Both the position numbers and the translations under genes were made by a program. Shown piece by piece: positions 42,147 through 50,984 of a DNA stretch of 64,000 nucleotides. This DNA comes from an uncultured Clostridia bacterium. Lineage in GTDB: Bacteria; Bacillota; Clostridia; UMGS1810. How positions within the stretch are numbered: position 1 is the stretch's first letter; each line of letters starts with the position of its first letter. The DNA lies in assembly GCA_934463165.1 (NCBI GenBank), contig CAKSJG010000008.1, positions 30,664 through 94,663 of the forward strand, in the 5' to 3' direction. Under the pieces are notes generated by a model. That model made no database searches and was not told the origin of the DNA. It saw nothing but the letters and a program-made list of their open reading frames with translations.

Positions 42147-45020
42147 TTAAAATTCAATTACCTGACCTGTAAATTTAAGGTCATCATTTCCTTTGTAACC
42201 TCCGTTGTGCATTACATCCTTAGGTACGGAATACGTATATCCGTCACCGGGATCAAATACCATGTATTCATGCTTTGTAAGGTTTACACCGTAAAGAACG
42301 ACATACCTCATTGCAGATAAATCCTCGGGATTTGATATTGACGTAAGCTGCATTACAACAGCATTGCCGCTTCTTATTAACGATGAAAGCGTTCTTTCGG
42401 CTGTTGATTCGTCCACAACATCATCAAGAAAATCGCCGCTGTCAACCGAACCGCCGGAATAGAAATAGTTTGCCGCTTTAACAACCTCGTCTATTGTTCC
42501 TCTCACGTTATATCCGCTCGTCTTAACTGCTTTAACAGCCTTGTTATCTGTCAGTGTTGTCTGCGGAGAACCCTCTCTCACGAGTCTTGTATTTGCAAGG
42601 ATTCTTGCCGCGGTTACCCAGTCAAATGTCACTGTTCTTGCAATTTCCGACGGGAGATTTTCTATCATTACAATCTCATCTGCAGAAGCTTCCGGGTTAA
42701 CCGTAAGAGTTACCGTGCCGCCTGTTGCGGCAATGCCTTTGTATTTAACTGTTATATTATATGTACCTGCGGATAATGCGTTAACTGCATCTGCCGTAAG
42801 AACGGCATCGTTATAATACAGTTCAACATCGCCTGCGGCGCTGGCTGCCGGAACGGCTGTACCGTTCAGATAGCATGTGAGATTTGCCATAACAGAATTC
42901 TTAAGCCCCGCTATCGAAACATTTTCGCCAATAGTATGCGAAAGACTAACGTTACCCGACAAAGCCGCCGTCGGAATTTCTGCCGATTCTATATTTGCTG
43001 TTATTCTGTACGTATAGTATGACGAATAAGTCGCACTGTCAGGTCTTGATATTTTGATATAATAAGTATTGTTAGGAAGCAAATTATCACATTCTAAATG
43101 CCAGCAACCTTTACTGTCAGCATCCGGTGCTTCCACATACGTTGTTGTGCCAACATCTTCAGGAACATTCCATGAAGGCGGATCTGTCGATACTATTTCC
43201 ACACTTTCATACAATGTTATATCATACTGCTGATGACCGTCCGTTTCATAAAGGTTAGCCGTGAAGTTTCCGCCGTTTGCACCGGTAGTAAATGAAAACC
43301 AGTCGCTTTCGCCTTTATGTATTGTTCTTTCGGAATTATCATAAGGAAATTCAGTTATCTGAACCGGATATACCGGAGAATCGTTATATTTTTCATGTAT
43401 ATTCTCATCATATATATCCTTTGCTTTAGGATCATAGAATGAAAAGTTATATCTTCCGTCAACACTGTCAGAATAATTTGTATCATTTGTTTTCGGAATA
43501 GTTTTTTGGCATATATCTATGTAATATATAGCATTCTCAAAGTCCCAAGTTTTTACTTGCTCTCCTTCAATATTTTCATAAATATAATCGGTTTCCTCTT
43601 CCCATATCATATCGAATCCGTTTTGCCTATTAGATATTGAATATTTTTGCACTTTCAAATTTGTTTTAGCATTTGTAAATACAAGATTCGCTTTACCCTT
43701 TGTAACATTATATGCATATATGTTATAGTCACCGTTGTATCTGATCTTATTCTCGGTATTTACATAATTAGAAAATATGCCGTTATCATAGTTATTCATA
43801 ACCTCATCACGGTATGCAGATGCACCGTTAAGTGCCTCAGCATCGTTTCTGATTATACGGAATGCCATGGAACCCGTGCCGCCGTCTTCGGAGATAAGCA
43901 CATAATATTTTATCTGTCCTTCAAGAATAGAAATGGTTTCACTCGGGTTTGCTCCCTGACCGCCGCCTCTTCTTGAATAACCGAGATCGGCTATTTCACC
44001 GTTACTTTTTACCGAAAAGTCATACCACATTACATCAGCCGTGCCGATTGTCTCTATGGTATATGTTCCGTCCTCGGGGACAACCCATTTTACAACAATT
44101 TCTGTTCTGCCGTCGAATCCCATTTCACGTACATTTCTGTACTCATTATATTCATATGGTTTTGAAAAATCAAACTCATTTTTCGAAATGGTTGTTCTGC
44201 GTTCTTTAGCTTTCGACGGCGCTCTTCTTATTGTTGACGGAGCAGACATTGAGAATGAATATCCTCTTGTGAAAACCCCCATGCTCTCACCCTCGGGATA
44301 TGTTGAAATAAAGCCCCGATAATGCTCCGTATATCCGTTCTTCGTTGCGTCAAACTGCAATTCATAATAACTGTCGGAATCCAGACCGTTGTAAAACTCT
44401 GCATTAAGTTCATCTGCTTCATAAAAATCAAGCACGAATGCCGTTTTGCAATTATCATTACATTCTTCGTCTTCGCCGTGATTGCATTCGGGCTGAACGC
44501 CAACCTTTTTTACCGCGATCTGAGATACATCCTCGCCGTTGTTATAGTTATATTCCGTTTCACCTATTGTTATATCAACCGGAAAATCAACCGCAACAAA
44601 CTCCGTATTGATATATCCGTCATATTGATTTATATCTCCACCCAAATTTTCAGATACCGACACTTTAATATTTTTGTTATTGTCAATATCTTCAAGATCA
44701 AAATATCCGATGTCGGATGTTAAATCAACATCTTTTATAACGGAATCATCCGCCAAATCCGTAACCGTAATTTCAACGGAATCACCGTCATTTATGTTTT
44801 TCAAATATTGAAAATCAAGTGACATTGTCATGTCTTTTCCCATGCATTTGTCAATAAGAAGCGGAAAATCCGCATAAAGATCTTTGGTATCTTCACTCAC
44901 AAGATCATAATTCCAATGATCATTCCCGGGCGGTGTTTCTTCCGCTTTTGTTATTATCATATTTGAAAACATCATAGATGCCGATATAACACCGGCTAAT
45001 AATTTTTTAATCTGTTGCAT
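42147..45020 (-). CDS. Large secreted protein with C39/papain-like pseudo-protease C-terminus
   Basis: 957 residues. Signal peptide (about 1-27), several beta-rich modules (about 30-280, 290-400, 560-700) that resemble pre-peptidase/jelly-roll units in GTYTIETIG and NNTYYIKISRP, then an Ig-like segment (about 700-770). The C-terminal 170 residues have the order and spacing of a papain-like/C39-type domain (WVTAARIL, GYNVRGTIDEVV, LIRSGNAVVMQL, RYVVLYGVN, YMVFDPGDG), but the position of the nucleophile Cys before Trp801 is Asp800 and the position of the catalytic His is Arg905. It is therefore probably inactive as a protease. AGAGG precedes the chosen ATG. It follows agrD in the predicted operon. 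Confidence 0.7.
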   Translation of the reverse strand: MQQIKKLLAGVISASMMFSNMIITKAEETPPGNDHWNYDLVSEDTKDLYADFPLLIDKCMGKDMTMSLDFQYLKNINDGDSVEITVTDLADDSVIKDVDLTSDIGYFDLEDIDNNKNIKVSVSENLGGDINQYDGYINTEFVAVDFPVDITIGETEYNYNNGEDVSQIAVKKVGVQPECNHGEDEECNDNCKTAFVLDFYEADELNAEFYNGLDSDSYYELQFDATKNGYTEHYRGFISTYPEGESMGVFTRGYSFSMSAPSTIRRAPSKAKERRTTISKNEFDFSKPYEYNEYRNVREMGFDGRTEIVVKWVVPEDGTYTIETIGTADVMWYDFSVKSNGEIADLGYSRRGGGQGANPSETISILEGQIKYYVLISEDGGTGSMAFRIIRNDAEALNGASAYRDEVMNNYDNGIFSNYVNTENKIRYNGDYNIYAYNVTKGKANLVFTNAKTNLKVQKYSISNRQNGFDMIWEEETDYIYENIEGEQVKTWDFENAIYYIDICQKTIPKTNDTNYSDSVDGRYNFSFYDPKAKDIYDENIHEKYNDSPVYPVQITEFPYDNSERTIHKGESDWFSFTTGANGGNFTANLYETDGHQQYDITLYESVEIVSTDPPSWNVPEDVGTTTYVEAPDADSKGCWHLECDNLLPNNTYYIKISRPDSATYSSYYTYRITANIESAEIPTAALSGNVSLSHTIGENVSIAGLKNSVMANLTCYLNGTAVPAASAAGDVELYYNDAVLTADAVNALSAGTYNITVKYKGIAATGGTVTLTVNPEASADEIVMIENLPSEIARTVTFDWVTAARILANTRLVREGSPQTTLTDNKAVKAVKTSGYNVRGTIDEVVKAANYFYSGGSVDSGDFLDDVVDESTAERTLSSLIRSGNAVVMQLTSISNPEDLSAMRYVVLYGVNLTKHEYMVFDPGDGYTYSVPKDVMHNGGYKGNDDLKFTGQVIEF

Positions 45021-45029
45021 TCTTTTCAA

Positions 45030-45319
45030 CCTCTGTATTTTTATTTATTTTATGTAATTTTAGTGACTTCTTCTTTTTTAATTTAAATTGCCCATCGGAA
45101 TCACCCCCCTTAATATTAAGTTATCATAAAAATTTATTAATACATTTTGAATATGTTCTTTAAATTTTAACTGTTATTCATGATTAATTTATTACCGTCT
45201 GATAATATTCAATATTCCCCCGGCTCGACTCCAAACATGTATAGCTAAAATCCTTAAACGTCTTGTGAGGCTACTGTCAGATCCAAAGCCAGGGAATTAT
45301 TGATACACTTAAGTTAAAA
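45030..45319. other. Gap between agrD and the large secreted-protein gene
   Basis: AT-rich, with no recognisable gene. A possible structured section lies around 45225-45300 (GGCT/AGCC and CCGGGGG-like segments). I see no second AgrD-like frame and no known riboswitch. Confidence 0.4.
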
Positions 45320-45460
45320 TTACTTGCTTTCGTTTGCAAGCTCTTTTAACTCTTCCGGCTCTTCCATTTGATGCATACCACCGTTAGATGCCAAGCCGAC
45401 AGACATGATTGCCGAATTTAATGCTGCTCCGGCAAATAATGAGCTGATCCAAGAAAACAT
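45320..45460 (-). CDS. agrD: AgrD-like cyclic lactone autoinducer propeptide
   Basis: 46 residues: an amphipathic N-terminus (MFSWISSLFAGAALNSAIMS), then SNGGM (residues 25-29), then HQMEEPEELKEL. The tail aligns residue by residue with the YQPKxPExL tail of clostridial AgrD peptides, which places the ring as the five residues before it, with Ser25 in the Cys position. The mature signal is thus predicted to contain a serine-lactone ring S-N-G-G-M. GGGAG lies eight bases before the ATG; longer readings lack a site. The Agr-type promoter unit c lies about 120 bp upstream, and the regulator pair is divergent. Confidence 0.8.
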   Translation of the reverse strand: MFSWISSLFAGAALNSAIMSVGLASNGGMHQMEEPEELKELANESK

Positions 45461-45582
45461 GCTTTTCACTCCCTTCGTATCAGTTAAACCTGCAATTATA
45501 GAAATTACGGTTGTCACTGTTTCTTTAGTATGGTAAGTTGCAAATAATTTGAATAAAATTCCATATTATTTGCCGCAAATTA

Positions 45583-45650
45583 ATCGTACATGATTTTCAA
45601 TTAAAAATCAAGCTTTTGTGACAAGATGCAGATTTTTGTGACAAGATGCA
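45583..45650 (-). promoter_or_regulatory. Agr-type regulated promoter unit, copy c (agrD)
   Basis: Minus strand: two identical 16-bp repeats (plus-strand TTTGTGACAAGATGCA at 45635-45650 and 45615-45630, period 20 bp), -35 TTGATT (45606-45611), 17-bp spacer, -10 TACGAT (45583-45588). It would drive agrD and, if read-through occurs, the genes to agrB. This gives the autoinduction loop expected of an agr P2-like promoter. Confidence 0.75.
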
Positions 45651-45778
45651 ATTTGCCCAATTTTTTCATCGTGTTTTTTGATATGTAAAATTGTTATTTT
45701 ATGGTGTATTTTGTAAAACATCTACAAAACAAATAAAATGAATATATTTTGAATACAAATTAATTAAACTTTAAATTA

Positions 45779-45807
45779 TTGACTAAGTATGGTTTTTATT
45801 GTATAAT
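45779..45807 (+). promoter_or_regulatory. Sigma-A promoter for the response regulator/kinase pair
   Basis: TTGACT (45779-45784), 17-bp spacer, TATAAT (45802-45807), 40 bp upstream of the regulator start. It has no nearby direct repeats and looks constitutive. Confidence 0.75.
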
Positions 45808-45847
45808 ATTTTCCGACATACAATTACATTTCTTCAGGAGATCGGCT

Positions 45848-46570
45848 ATGGAAAATGATATTACAATATACATATGTGATGATGATATAAACTTCTGCAC
45901 ATTGATAAAACAAAAAATAAATAATATGTCTTTGCCGCACACCCGATTTGCGGTATCTGTGTTTACAGAAGCGCCTATGATGATTGAAAAAATCAAAACA
46001 AATAATGTAAACATTGTCATCGTAGATATCGATATGCCCGTAATGAGCGGTTTTCAGGCTGCAAAAATCATACAGCAGATTAACAAAAACGTCCTTCTTG
46101 TATTTATAACGAGTCATGACGAAAAGATATTTCAGTCATATTCATATAAACCGGTGGGGCTTATACGAAAAGACCAGTTGGATAATTTTGAAGAATATAT
46201 TGCAGAGGTTATATACAAAATCGAAAGTGACAGCGAATTAAACACAATAACCTTTAAATCGGGAAGCAAAAAACTTTTTATAAATGCGTTATCCGTCCTC
46301 TATGTTGAATCTTATAAAAACAACATTGAAATTCATATGCTTGACGGCAGTGTGAAATCATTTCGCTACACGATATCAAGTGCAGAAACAATTCTGGAAA
46401 AACACGGTATAATATCTGCTCAAAAGGGATTGCTGATAAACTTAAATTATGTTGAAAAGCTGACTCAGGCGCAGGTGATATTAAACGGAGGGTTTACATT
46501 TAACATCTGCCGGCAGAAATCCAAACTCATACAAAAGCAATATCAAGATTACATTAGGAGAACCGTATGA
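45848..46570 (+). CDS. LytTR-family response regulator (AgrA-like)
   Basis: 240 residues. The receiver domain (about 4-125) has the acidic pair ICDDD, phospho-acceptor Asp60 in IVDIDMP and the switch residue region FITSHDEK with VGLIRKDQL. The LytTR DNA-binding domain (about 135-240) shows ITFKSGSKKLFINALSVLYVE and GLLINLNYVEKL. LytTR regulators bind pairs of direct repeats about two helical turns apart, matching the three promoter units here. AGGAG supports the start at MENDITIY. It overlaps the kinase gene by ATGA. Confidence 0.92.
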   Translation: MENDITIYICDDDINFCTLIKQKINNMSLPHTRFAVSVFTEAPMMIEKIKTNNVNIVIVDIDMPVMSGFQAAKIIQQINKNVLLVFITSHDEKIFQSYSYKPVGLIRKDQLDNFEEYIAEVIYKIESDSELNTITFKSGSKKLFINALSVLYVESYKNNIEIHMLDGSVKSFRYTISSAETILEKHGIISAQKGLLINLNYVEKLTQAQVILNGGFTFNICRQKSKLIQKQYQDYIRRTV

Positions 46571-47883
46571 CAACACAGATATTTTTTGAAACAGGAATCA
46601 ACCTGTTAGAGACATTTATATTAATAGAATTTATATCGGAATTTTTGGGAACAAAATATCAGGGCAAAAAAAGAAACCTTTGCTTTGCTATTGCATGGCT
46701 GATTAATTTTGTTGAGATATGCATAGTAAACCATTTTACATATTTTGAAACCTATGCTTCATACATACCGATTGCCATTTATTTGACATATTCATTTTTA
46801 TGCCTGCGCGGCTCCGCTGCAATAAAAATTATAATGTCGGTTATAACGCAGGCAATTGTTATGATTATTGCCATTTTAACCAACCTTATTATATGTAATT
46901 TTATAGGGTATGACCCGATAAAATTAATTACCGTTTTTAACAGCACGAGGGTCATTGCCGTGATTATATCCAAACTGATTTTAATATTTATTACACGGCT
47001 GATTTTAAAATTCAAAATAACAAACATAAAAAAATCGCAGATAATATCATTGATAATTATACCCATGATATCCATAATATCATTATGCTTTCTTTTAAAG
47101 GCAACATTTTATAACCGCGAGGCACAGCCGTATATATTAATAGGTATGCTTTGCATTGTAATTGCGGATGCCGTAACATATTATTTTATGACGGTTATAG
47201 ACAAGGAATATAAAAACAGCCTTGACTCAAAGCTGCTCAGATTGCAGATTGAAAATATGAACAACAATATTGAAGAACAAAAAATATTTGTTGACAAAAT
47301 GAAAAATATCAGACATGATCTGAAAAATCACCTCATAACTCTGAATAAGCTGATTGATTCCGAAGATATCGAAAAAGCTAAGGAATACATAAAAACCCTG
47401 ACGGATGATAATATTCCTTTGATTACCGATTATGTAAAAACCGACAGCGAAGTGTTTGACTCCATAATAAATTCTAAAATTTCCATTTGCTCACAAAAGA
47501 AAATATTTGTTTGTGTTTATATTAAAGAGGGTACGTCGATATCATTTAATCATATTGACACCGTGACGCTTTTCGGAAATCTGATTGACAATGCAATTGA
47601 AGCTGCCGAAAAATCGGAAGGAAAAAGAATAACGATAAATATATATAATGCGCGGCAATACCTTGCTGTGGAAATTGACAACTCCATTGACAAATCAGTC
47701 CTTGAAAATAACAAAACGCTGAAAACAACCAAAGAAAACAAAGAATTTCACGGCATCGGGCTGAAATCGGTTAAAAATGTTGTTGAAAAATATAACGGAA
47801 TGATAAGCTTTTATGAAGAATACGGCGAGTTCAGATGTCATGTGCTGCTCGACAAAGATATGCTGGCAGAATACGCCGATTAA
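46567..47883 (+). CDS. GHKL-family sensor histidine kinase (AgrC-like)
   Basis: 438 residues. Six or so hydrophobic segments occupy the first 215 residues, followed by a coiled-coil dimerisation helix with the phospho-acceptor His250 in IRHDLKNHL, the N box in LFGNLIDNAIEAAE, and a G box in FHGIGLKSVKNVVEKYNG. A polytopic sensor plus GHKL ATPase domain is the layout of AgrC and related peptide-sensing kinases. Predicted ligand is the AgrD-derived lactone, because of the genomic context. It is coupled to the response regulator by ATGA. Confidence 0.9.
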   Translation: MTTQIFFETGINLLETFILIEFISEFLGTKYQGKKRNLCFAIAWLINFVEICIVNHFTYFETYASYIPIAIYLTYSFLCLRGSAAIKIIMSVITQAIVMIIAILTNLIICNFIGYDPIKLITVFNSTRVIAVIISKLILIFITRLILKFKITNIKKSQIISLIIIPMISIISLCFLLKATFYNREAQPYILIGMLCIVIADAVTYYFMTVIDKEYKNSLDSKLLRLQIENMNNNIEEQKIFVDKMKNIRHDLKNHLITLNKLIDSEDIEKAKEYIKTLTDDNIPLITDYVKTDSEVFDSIINSKISICSQKKIFVCVYIKEGTSISFNHIDTVTLFGNLIDNAIEAAEKSEGKRITINIYNARQYLAVEIDNSIDKSVLENNKTLKTTKENKEFHGIGLKSVKNVVEKYNGMISFYEEYGEFRCHVLLDKDMLAEYAD

Positions 47884-47974
47884 AATATGAATGTTTTTTT
47901 CATTTAAAATTCATTTTGAAAAATTGACTATGATTTATCTTTGTTACAAACTCTAAACATGTTTAAAAAACCTA

Positions 47975-48003
47975 TTGCTATGCTTTGAATTTTGTGATAC
48001 AAT
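47975..48003 (+). promoter_or_regulatory. Candidate promoter for the mrp-HAD-ybaK unit
   Basis: TTGCTA (47975-47980), 17-bp spacer, TACAAT (47998-48003), about 40 bp before the mrp start. Confidence 0.45.
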
Positions 48004-48042
48004 ATAACTGTGAACTTAAGCTACGAAAAGAGGTTATAATAA

Positions 48043-48873
48043 ATGAGCGAAGAATGCACACACAACTGTGATACATGCTCGGCGCAGTGTTCCTCTAAGG
48101 GCGAAGCGCAGAGTTTAACAGAAAAGCCGAATGCAATGAGCAAAATCGGCAAGGTTATAGGCGTTGTAAGCGGCAAGGGCGGAGTGGGAAAATCCATGGT
48201 TACGTCTATGCTTTCCGTCATCATGAAAAGACGGGGATACAAAACATCAGTTCTTGATGCGGATATCACCGGTCCGTCGATACCGAAGGTATTCGGATTG
48301 AATCAAAAAGCAACGGCAAATGAATTCGGAATTTTGCCCGTTAAGTCAAAAACGGGTATAGACATAATGAGCATCAATCTTCTTTTGGAAAACGAAACCG
48401 ACCCTGTCGTATGGAGAGGGCCTGTCATTGCCGGGACGGTAAAACAGTTCTGGACAGACGTTATCTGGGATACGGATTATATGTTTATAGACATGCCGCC
48501 CGGAACGGGTGACGTTCCGCTCACGGTGTTTCAGTCAATACCGGTAGACGGAATTGTGATTGTTGCGTCTCCGCAGGAGCTTGTTTCGATGATAGTCGAA
48601 AAGGCTGTTAAAATGGCAGAGCTTATGAATGTGCCCATTCTCGGTCTTGTTGAAAACATGTCGTATTTTGAATGCCCCGACTGCGGCAAAAAGCATGAGA
48701 TATTCGGCGAAAGTCACATAGATGAAATTGCGGAATCGCACAGCATAGACACAGTTTGCCGCATACCGATAAATCCAAAGCTTGCGGCTGCATCGGACGG
48801 AGGCATGGCAGAACTTTTTGACGGTGACTGGCTTGACAGCCTTGCAGATAAAATTGAAAAGGAGCCCGAATAA
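48043..48873 (+). CDS. Mrp/NBP35-family ATP-binding protein
   Basis: 276 residues. The N-terminus has a four-Cys cluster (CTHNCDTCSAQC), a motif seen in NBP35-like and clostridial Mrp proteins. The deviant Walker A is SGKGGVGKSM, followed by DITGPSIPKVFG and the phosphate-binding DMPPGTGDVPLT; CPDCG near the C-terminus provides the CxxC of the Fe-S scaffold. The family carries or transfers [4Fe-4S] clusters, with ATP binding required. The stop codon overlaps the next start (TAATG), so the two genes are coupled. Confidence 0.92.
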   Translation: MSEECTHNCDTCSAQCSSKGEAQSLTEKPNAMSKIGKVIGVVSGKGGVGKSMVTSMLSVIMKRRGYKTSVLDADITGPSIPKVFGLNQKATANEFGILPVKSKTGIDIMSINLLLENETDPVVWRGPVIAGTVKQFWTDVIWDTDYMFIDMPPGTGDVPLTVFQSIPVDGIVIVASPQELVSMIVEKAVKMAELMNVPILGLVENMSYFECPDCGKKHEIFGESHIDEIAESHSIDTVCRIPINPKLAAASDGGMAELFDGDWLDSLADKIEKEPE

Positions 48874-49631
48874 TGGGTATTTTTGACGGTGTTCTGATTG
48901 CGACCGATCTTGACGGTACTCTTCTTAATAAGGAAGGAAAAATTTCGGCTGAAAATTCCGAGGCAATCAGATATTTTCAAAGCGAGGGCGGCATTTTTAC
49001 CGCCGCGACGGGGAGATATCCCGATTTTCTTGATGCATATAAAGAAAATTTTGCTCCGAACAAATATATTTTGGCGCTTAACGGCAATCTGATATATGAC
49101 ATAGAAAATGACAGCCTGTTTTCTTCATCTGTAATGAACCGTGCCGAGCTTGAAAAGCTTATGGCGGATGTGATGCCGAAAATTGCAGATAACTGCATAC
49201 GAATTAACGTATGCTGCGAAGACACATCACATAAGTATGACGGCGAACTTTATGACAACGTATGCAAAGTGGTTTTCGTATTGGACAATGAAAATTTTGC
49301 ACTTTGGCTGCGCGATTATATGAGAAACAATTACGGAGATAAATATAAGGTTGAGCGCAGTTGGAATACGGGAGTTGAAATATACAACGTCTGCAGCGGA
49401 AAAGGCGAAAGCGTTAATCTTATTAAAGCGAATCTGCCGAATATTAAAACAACCGTAGGCATAGGCGATTATGAAAACGACATATCACTTCTCGCTCTTG
49501 CGGACATCGGATATGCCGTCGGCAATTCCGTTGAAGAGGCAATATCTGCCGCAGATGTTTTGGTGCCGGTGGATAACTCGCACAGTGCTGTGGCATGGGT
49601 CATAACTGACCTTAAAAGGAGACTGAAATGA
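48873..49631 (+). CDS. HAD-superfamily hydrolase, Cof type
   Basis: 252 residues. Motif I is ATDLDGTLL with the nucleophile and acid Asp, the cap region (about 85-180) is of the C2 type, and motif IV is GIGDYENDISLL with the metal-binding Asp pair. Cof-like HAD enzymes are sugar-phosphate or flavin-phosphate phosphatases; the substrate cannot be predicted. AAAAGGAG precedes the start. It overlaps the next gene by ATGA. Confidence 0.9.
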   Translation: MGIFDGVLIATDLDGTLLNKEGKISAENSEAIRYFQSEGGIFTAATGRYPDFLDAYKENFAPNKYILALNGNLIYDIENDSLFSSSVMNRAELEKLMADVMPKIADNCIRINVCCEDTSHKYDGELYDNVCKVVFVLDNENFALWLRDYMRNNYGDKYKVERSWNTGVEIYNVCSGKGESVNLIKANLPNIKTTVGIGDYENDISLLALADIGYAVGNSVEEAISAADVLVPVDNSHSAVAWVITDLKRRLK

Positions 49632-50101
49632 ACAAGACAAATGCAATGCGAATGCTTGATAAGGCAAAGATAAATTACAAGTCGATAGAATATGAAGTTG
49701 ACGAGAGTGACCTCAGCGGAACCCACATAGCGGACGAAGCGGGGCTTGCCTATGACATGGTTTTTAAAACACTTGTGGCTCGCGGCGACAAAACCGGGCC
49801 TATAGTTATGTGCATACCGGTAGACAAAGAGATTGACCTGAAAAAGGCAGCATCGTTTACCGGGAATAAAAAGATAGAAATGATACATGTGAAAGACCTT
49901 TTGAATCTTACCGGGTATATACGCGGAGGGTGTTCCCCCATGGGAATGAAAAAGAAATTTCCGACATTTTTTGATTCGTCATGTCTGGATCATGAAGCGA
50001 TAACCATAAGCGCCGGAGTAAGGGGCATACAGCTTCTTGTTAACACGGCAGAGCTTGTGAAATTTACCGAAGCAAAAACCGGAGACCTGATAAAAAAATA
50101 A
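49628..50101 (+). CDS. ybaK: Cys-tRNA(Pro)/aminoacyl-tRNA deacylase YbaK
   Basis: 157 residues of the YbaK/ProX-like editing fold. The signature includes DMVFKTLVARGD, the catalytic Lys in KKAASFTGNKKIEM, and GYIRGGCSPMGMKKKFPTFFD. YbaK removes Cys wrongly loaded on tRNA-Pro by prolyl-tRNA synthetase. AAAAGGAG overlaps the end of the upstream gene; translation is coupled. The pairing with a HAD phosphatase is not obviously functional. Confidence 0.94.
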   Translation: MNKTNAMRMLDKAKINYKSIEYEVDESDLSGTHIADEAGLAYDMVFKTLVARGDKTGPIVMCIPVDKEIDLKKAASFTGNKKIEMIHVKDLLNLTGYIRGGCSPMGMKKKFPTFFDSSCLDHEAITISAGVRGIQLLVNTAELVKFTEAKTGDLIKK

Positions 50102-50121
50102 TTTTGAAAGGATTGATTTAT

Positions 50122-50919
50122 ATGAAAAAAACATTAAAAACAGCATTTGTTTCAGCATGTGCTTTGGCTGTACTGCTTATTTTTTCGGGTTGTTCTTCAG
50201 ACAAAAACGAACAGACAAGCAGCAATAAAAACACAGACAGCGTTGCAGAAGCTGCCGCAACCGGTCATGCGGATGACCTTGCAAAGAGAAATCCCGAAGA
50301 TTATGAAAATGCAACAATAGAAGGCGGCAAAAAAGCTGCCGAAGACGGAGCAAAAGAAACACCGTCGGCAAAGGACTTTAAAAACCCCATAGACAGCGCA
50401 ACATCGGGAAACAAGCGCATTACCCCCGATTTAAACAGCGTTAACCTTGCCGCACCGTCAACATCGGAAACAAAGATTACAAGCGACGACAACTTTCTTT
50501 CAGCTTTTGTAAAATTTGTTAACCCCAACGGAAACAAATATGACGCGATATCCATTTTGGGTAAATTCAGATATCAGGATACACCCGACGCAGACATTAT
50601 GACGCGTATGGACAATGCATCAAAAGAATGGCACAAGGTTGTTGAGCAGAGTGTCGGTGAAAAATGCGTTGTGACGATGACTCTCGAAAAAAAGACAGCG
50701 TATGATATATCTGATCAAAAAGTGAAAGACTGGACAACAGCAAATAACAAAACTCCCGAAGCGTTTACCGCAATAGAATGTTTTGTACGCTCAAACTATT
50801 CATCGGGCGGAAGAAGCTTCAGCTTTGATATCGTAAAGATTGACGGCGCATGGTATCTTGCGGAAATCGGAACACTCGGCAATGTACAGTCGCTGATTAC
50901 GAATACAATATTCAAATAA
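50122..50919 (+). CDS. Lipoprotein of unknown function
   Basis: 265 residues. A signal peptide ends in the lipobox IFSGCSS, followed by a long low-complexity Ala/Asp/Lys/Thr-rich linker (about 30-120) and a C-terminal domain (about 125-265) with DDNFLSAFVKFVNP, a Tyr/Thr-rich middle and SFDIVKIDGAWYLAEIG, the ending typical of nuclear-transport-factor-2-like lipoprotein domains. GAAAGGATTG sets the start. It follows ybaK by 20 bp and is closed by a strong terminator. Confidence 0.75.
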   Translation: MKKTLKTAFVSACALAVLLIFSGCSSDKNEQTSSNKNTDSVAEAAATGHADDLAKRNPEDYENATIEGGKKAAEDGAKETPSAKDFKNPIDSATSGNKRITPDLNSVNLAAPSTSETKITSDDNFLSAFVKFVNPNGNKYDAISILGKFRYQDTPDADIMTRMDNASKEWHKVVEQSVGEKCVVTMTLEKKTAYDISDQKVKDWTTANNKTPEAFTAIECFVRSNYSSGGRSFSFDIVKIDGAWYLAEIGTLGNVQSLITNTIFK

Positions 50920-50940
50920 ATTATAATATTTTTTCGGTTT

Positions 50941-50984
50941 AAAAAGACACGCGCAAACAAGATATTTTGCACGTGTCTTTTTTT
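50941..50984. terminator. Terminator between the lipoprotein gene and feoA
   Basis: AAAAAGACACG pairs with CGTGTCTTTTT around a 20-nt loop, ending in TTTTTTT on the plus strand. It lies between convergent genes and is likely bidirectional. Confidence 0.85.

Noticed and set aside
45030..45319. A second AgrD-like peptide or a riboswitch between agrD and the large gene
   Set aside because: All short frames are broken or lack a tail like PExL and a binding site; the GC-rich part near 45225-45300 matches no riboswitch I know.
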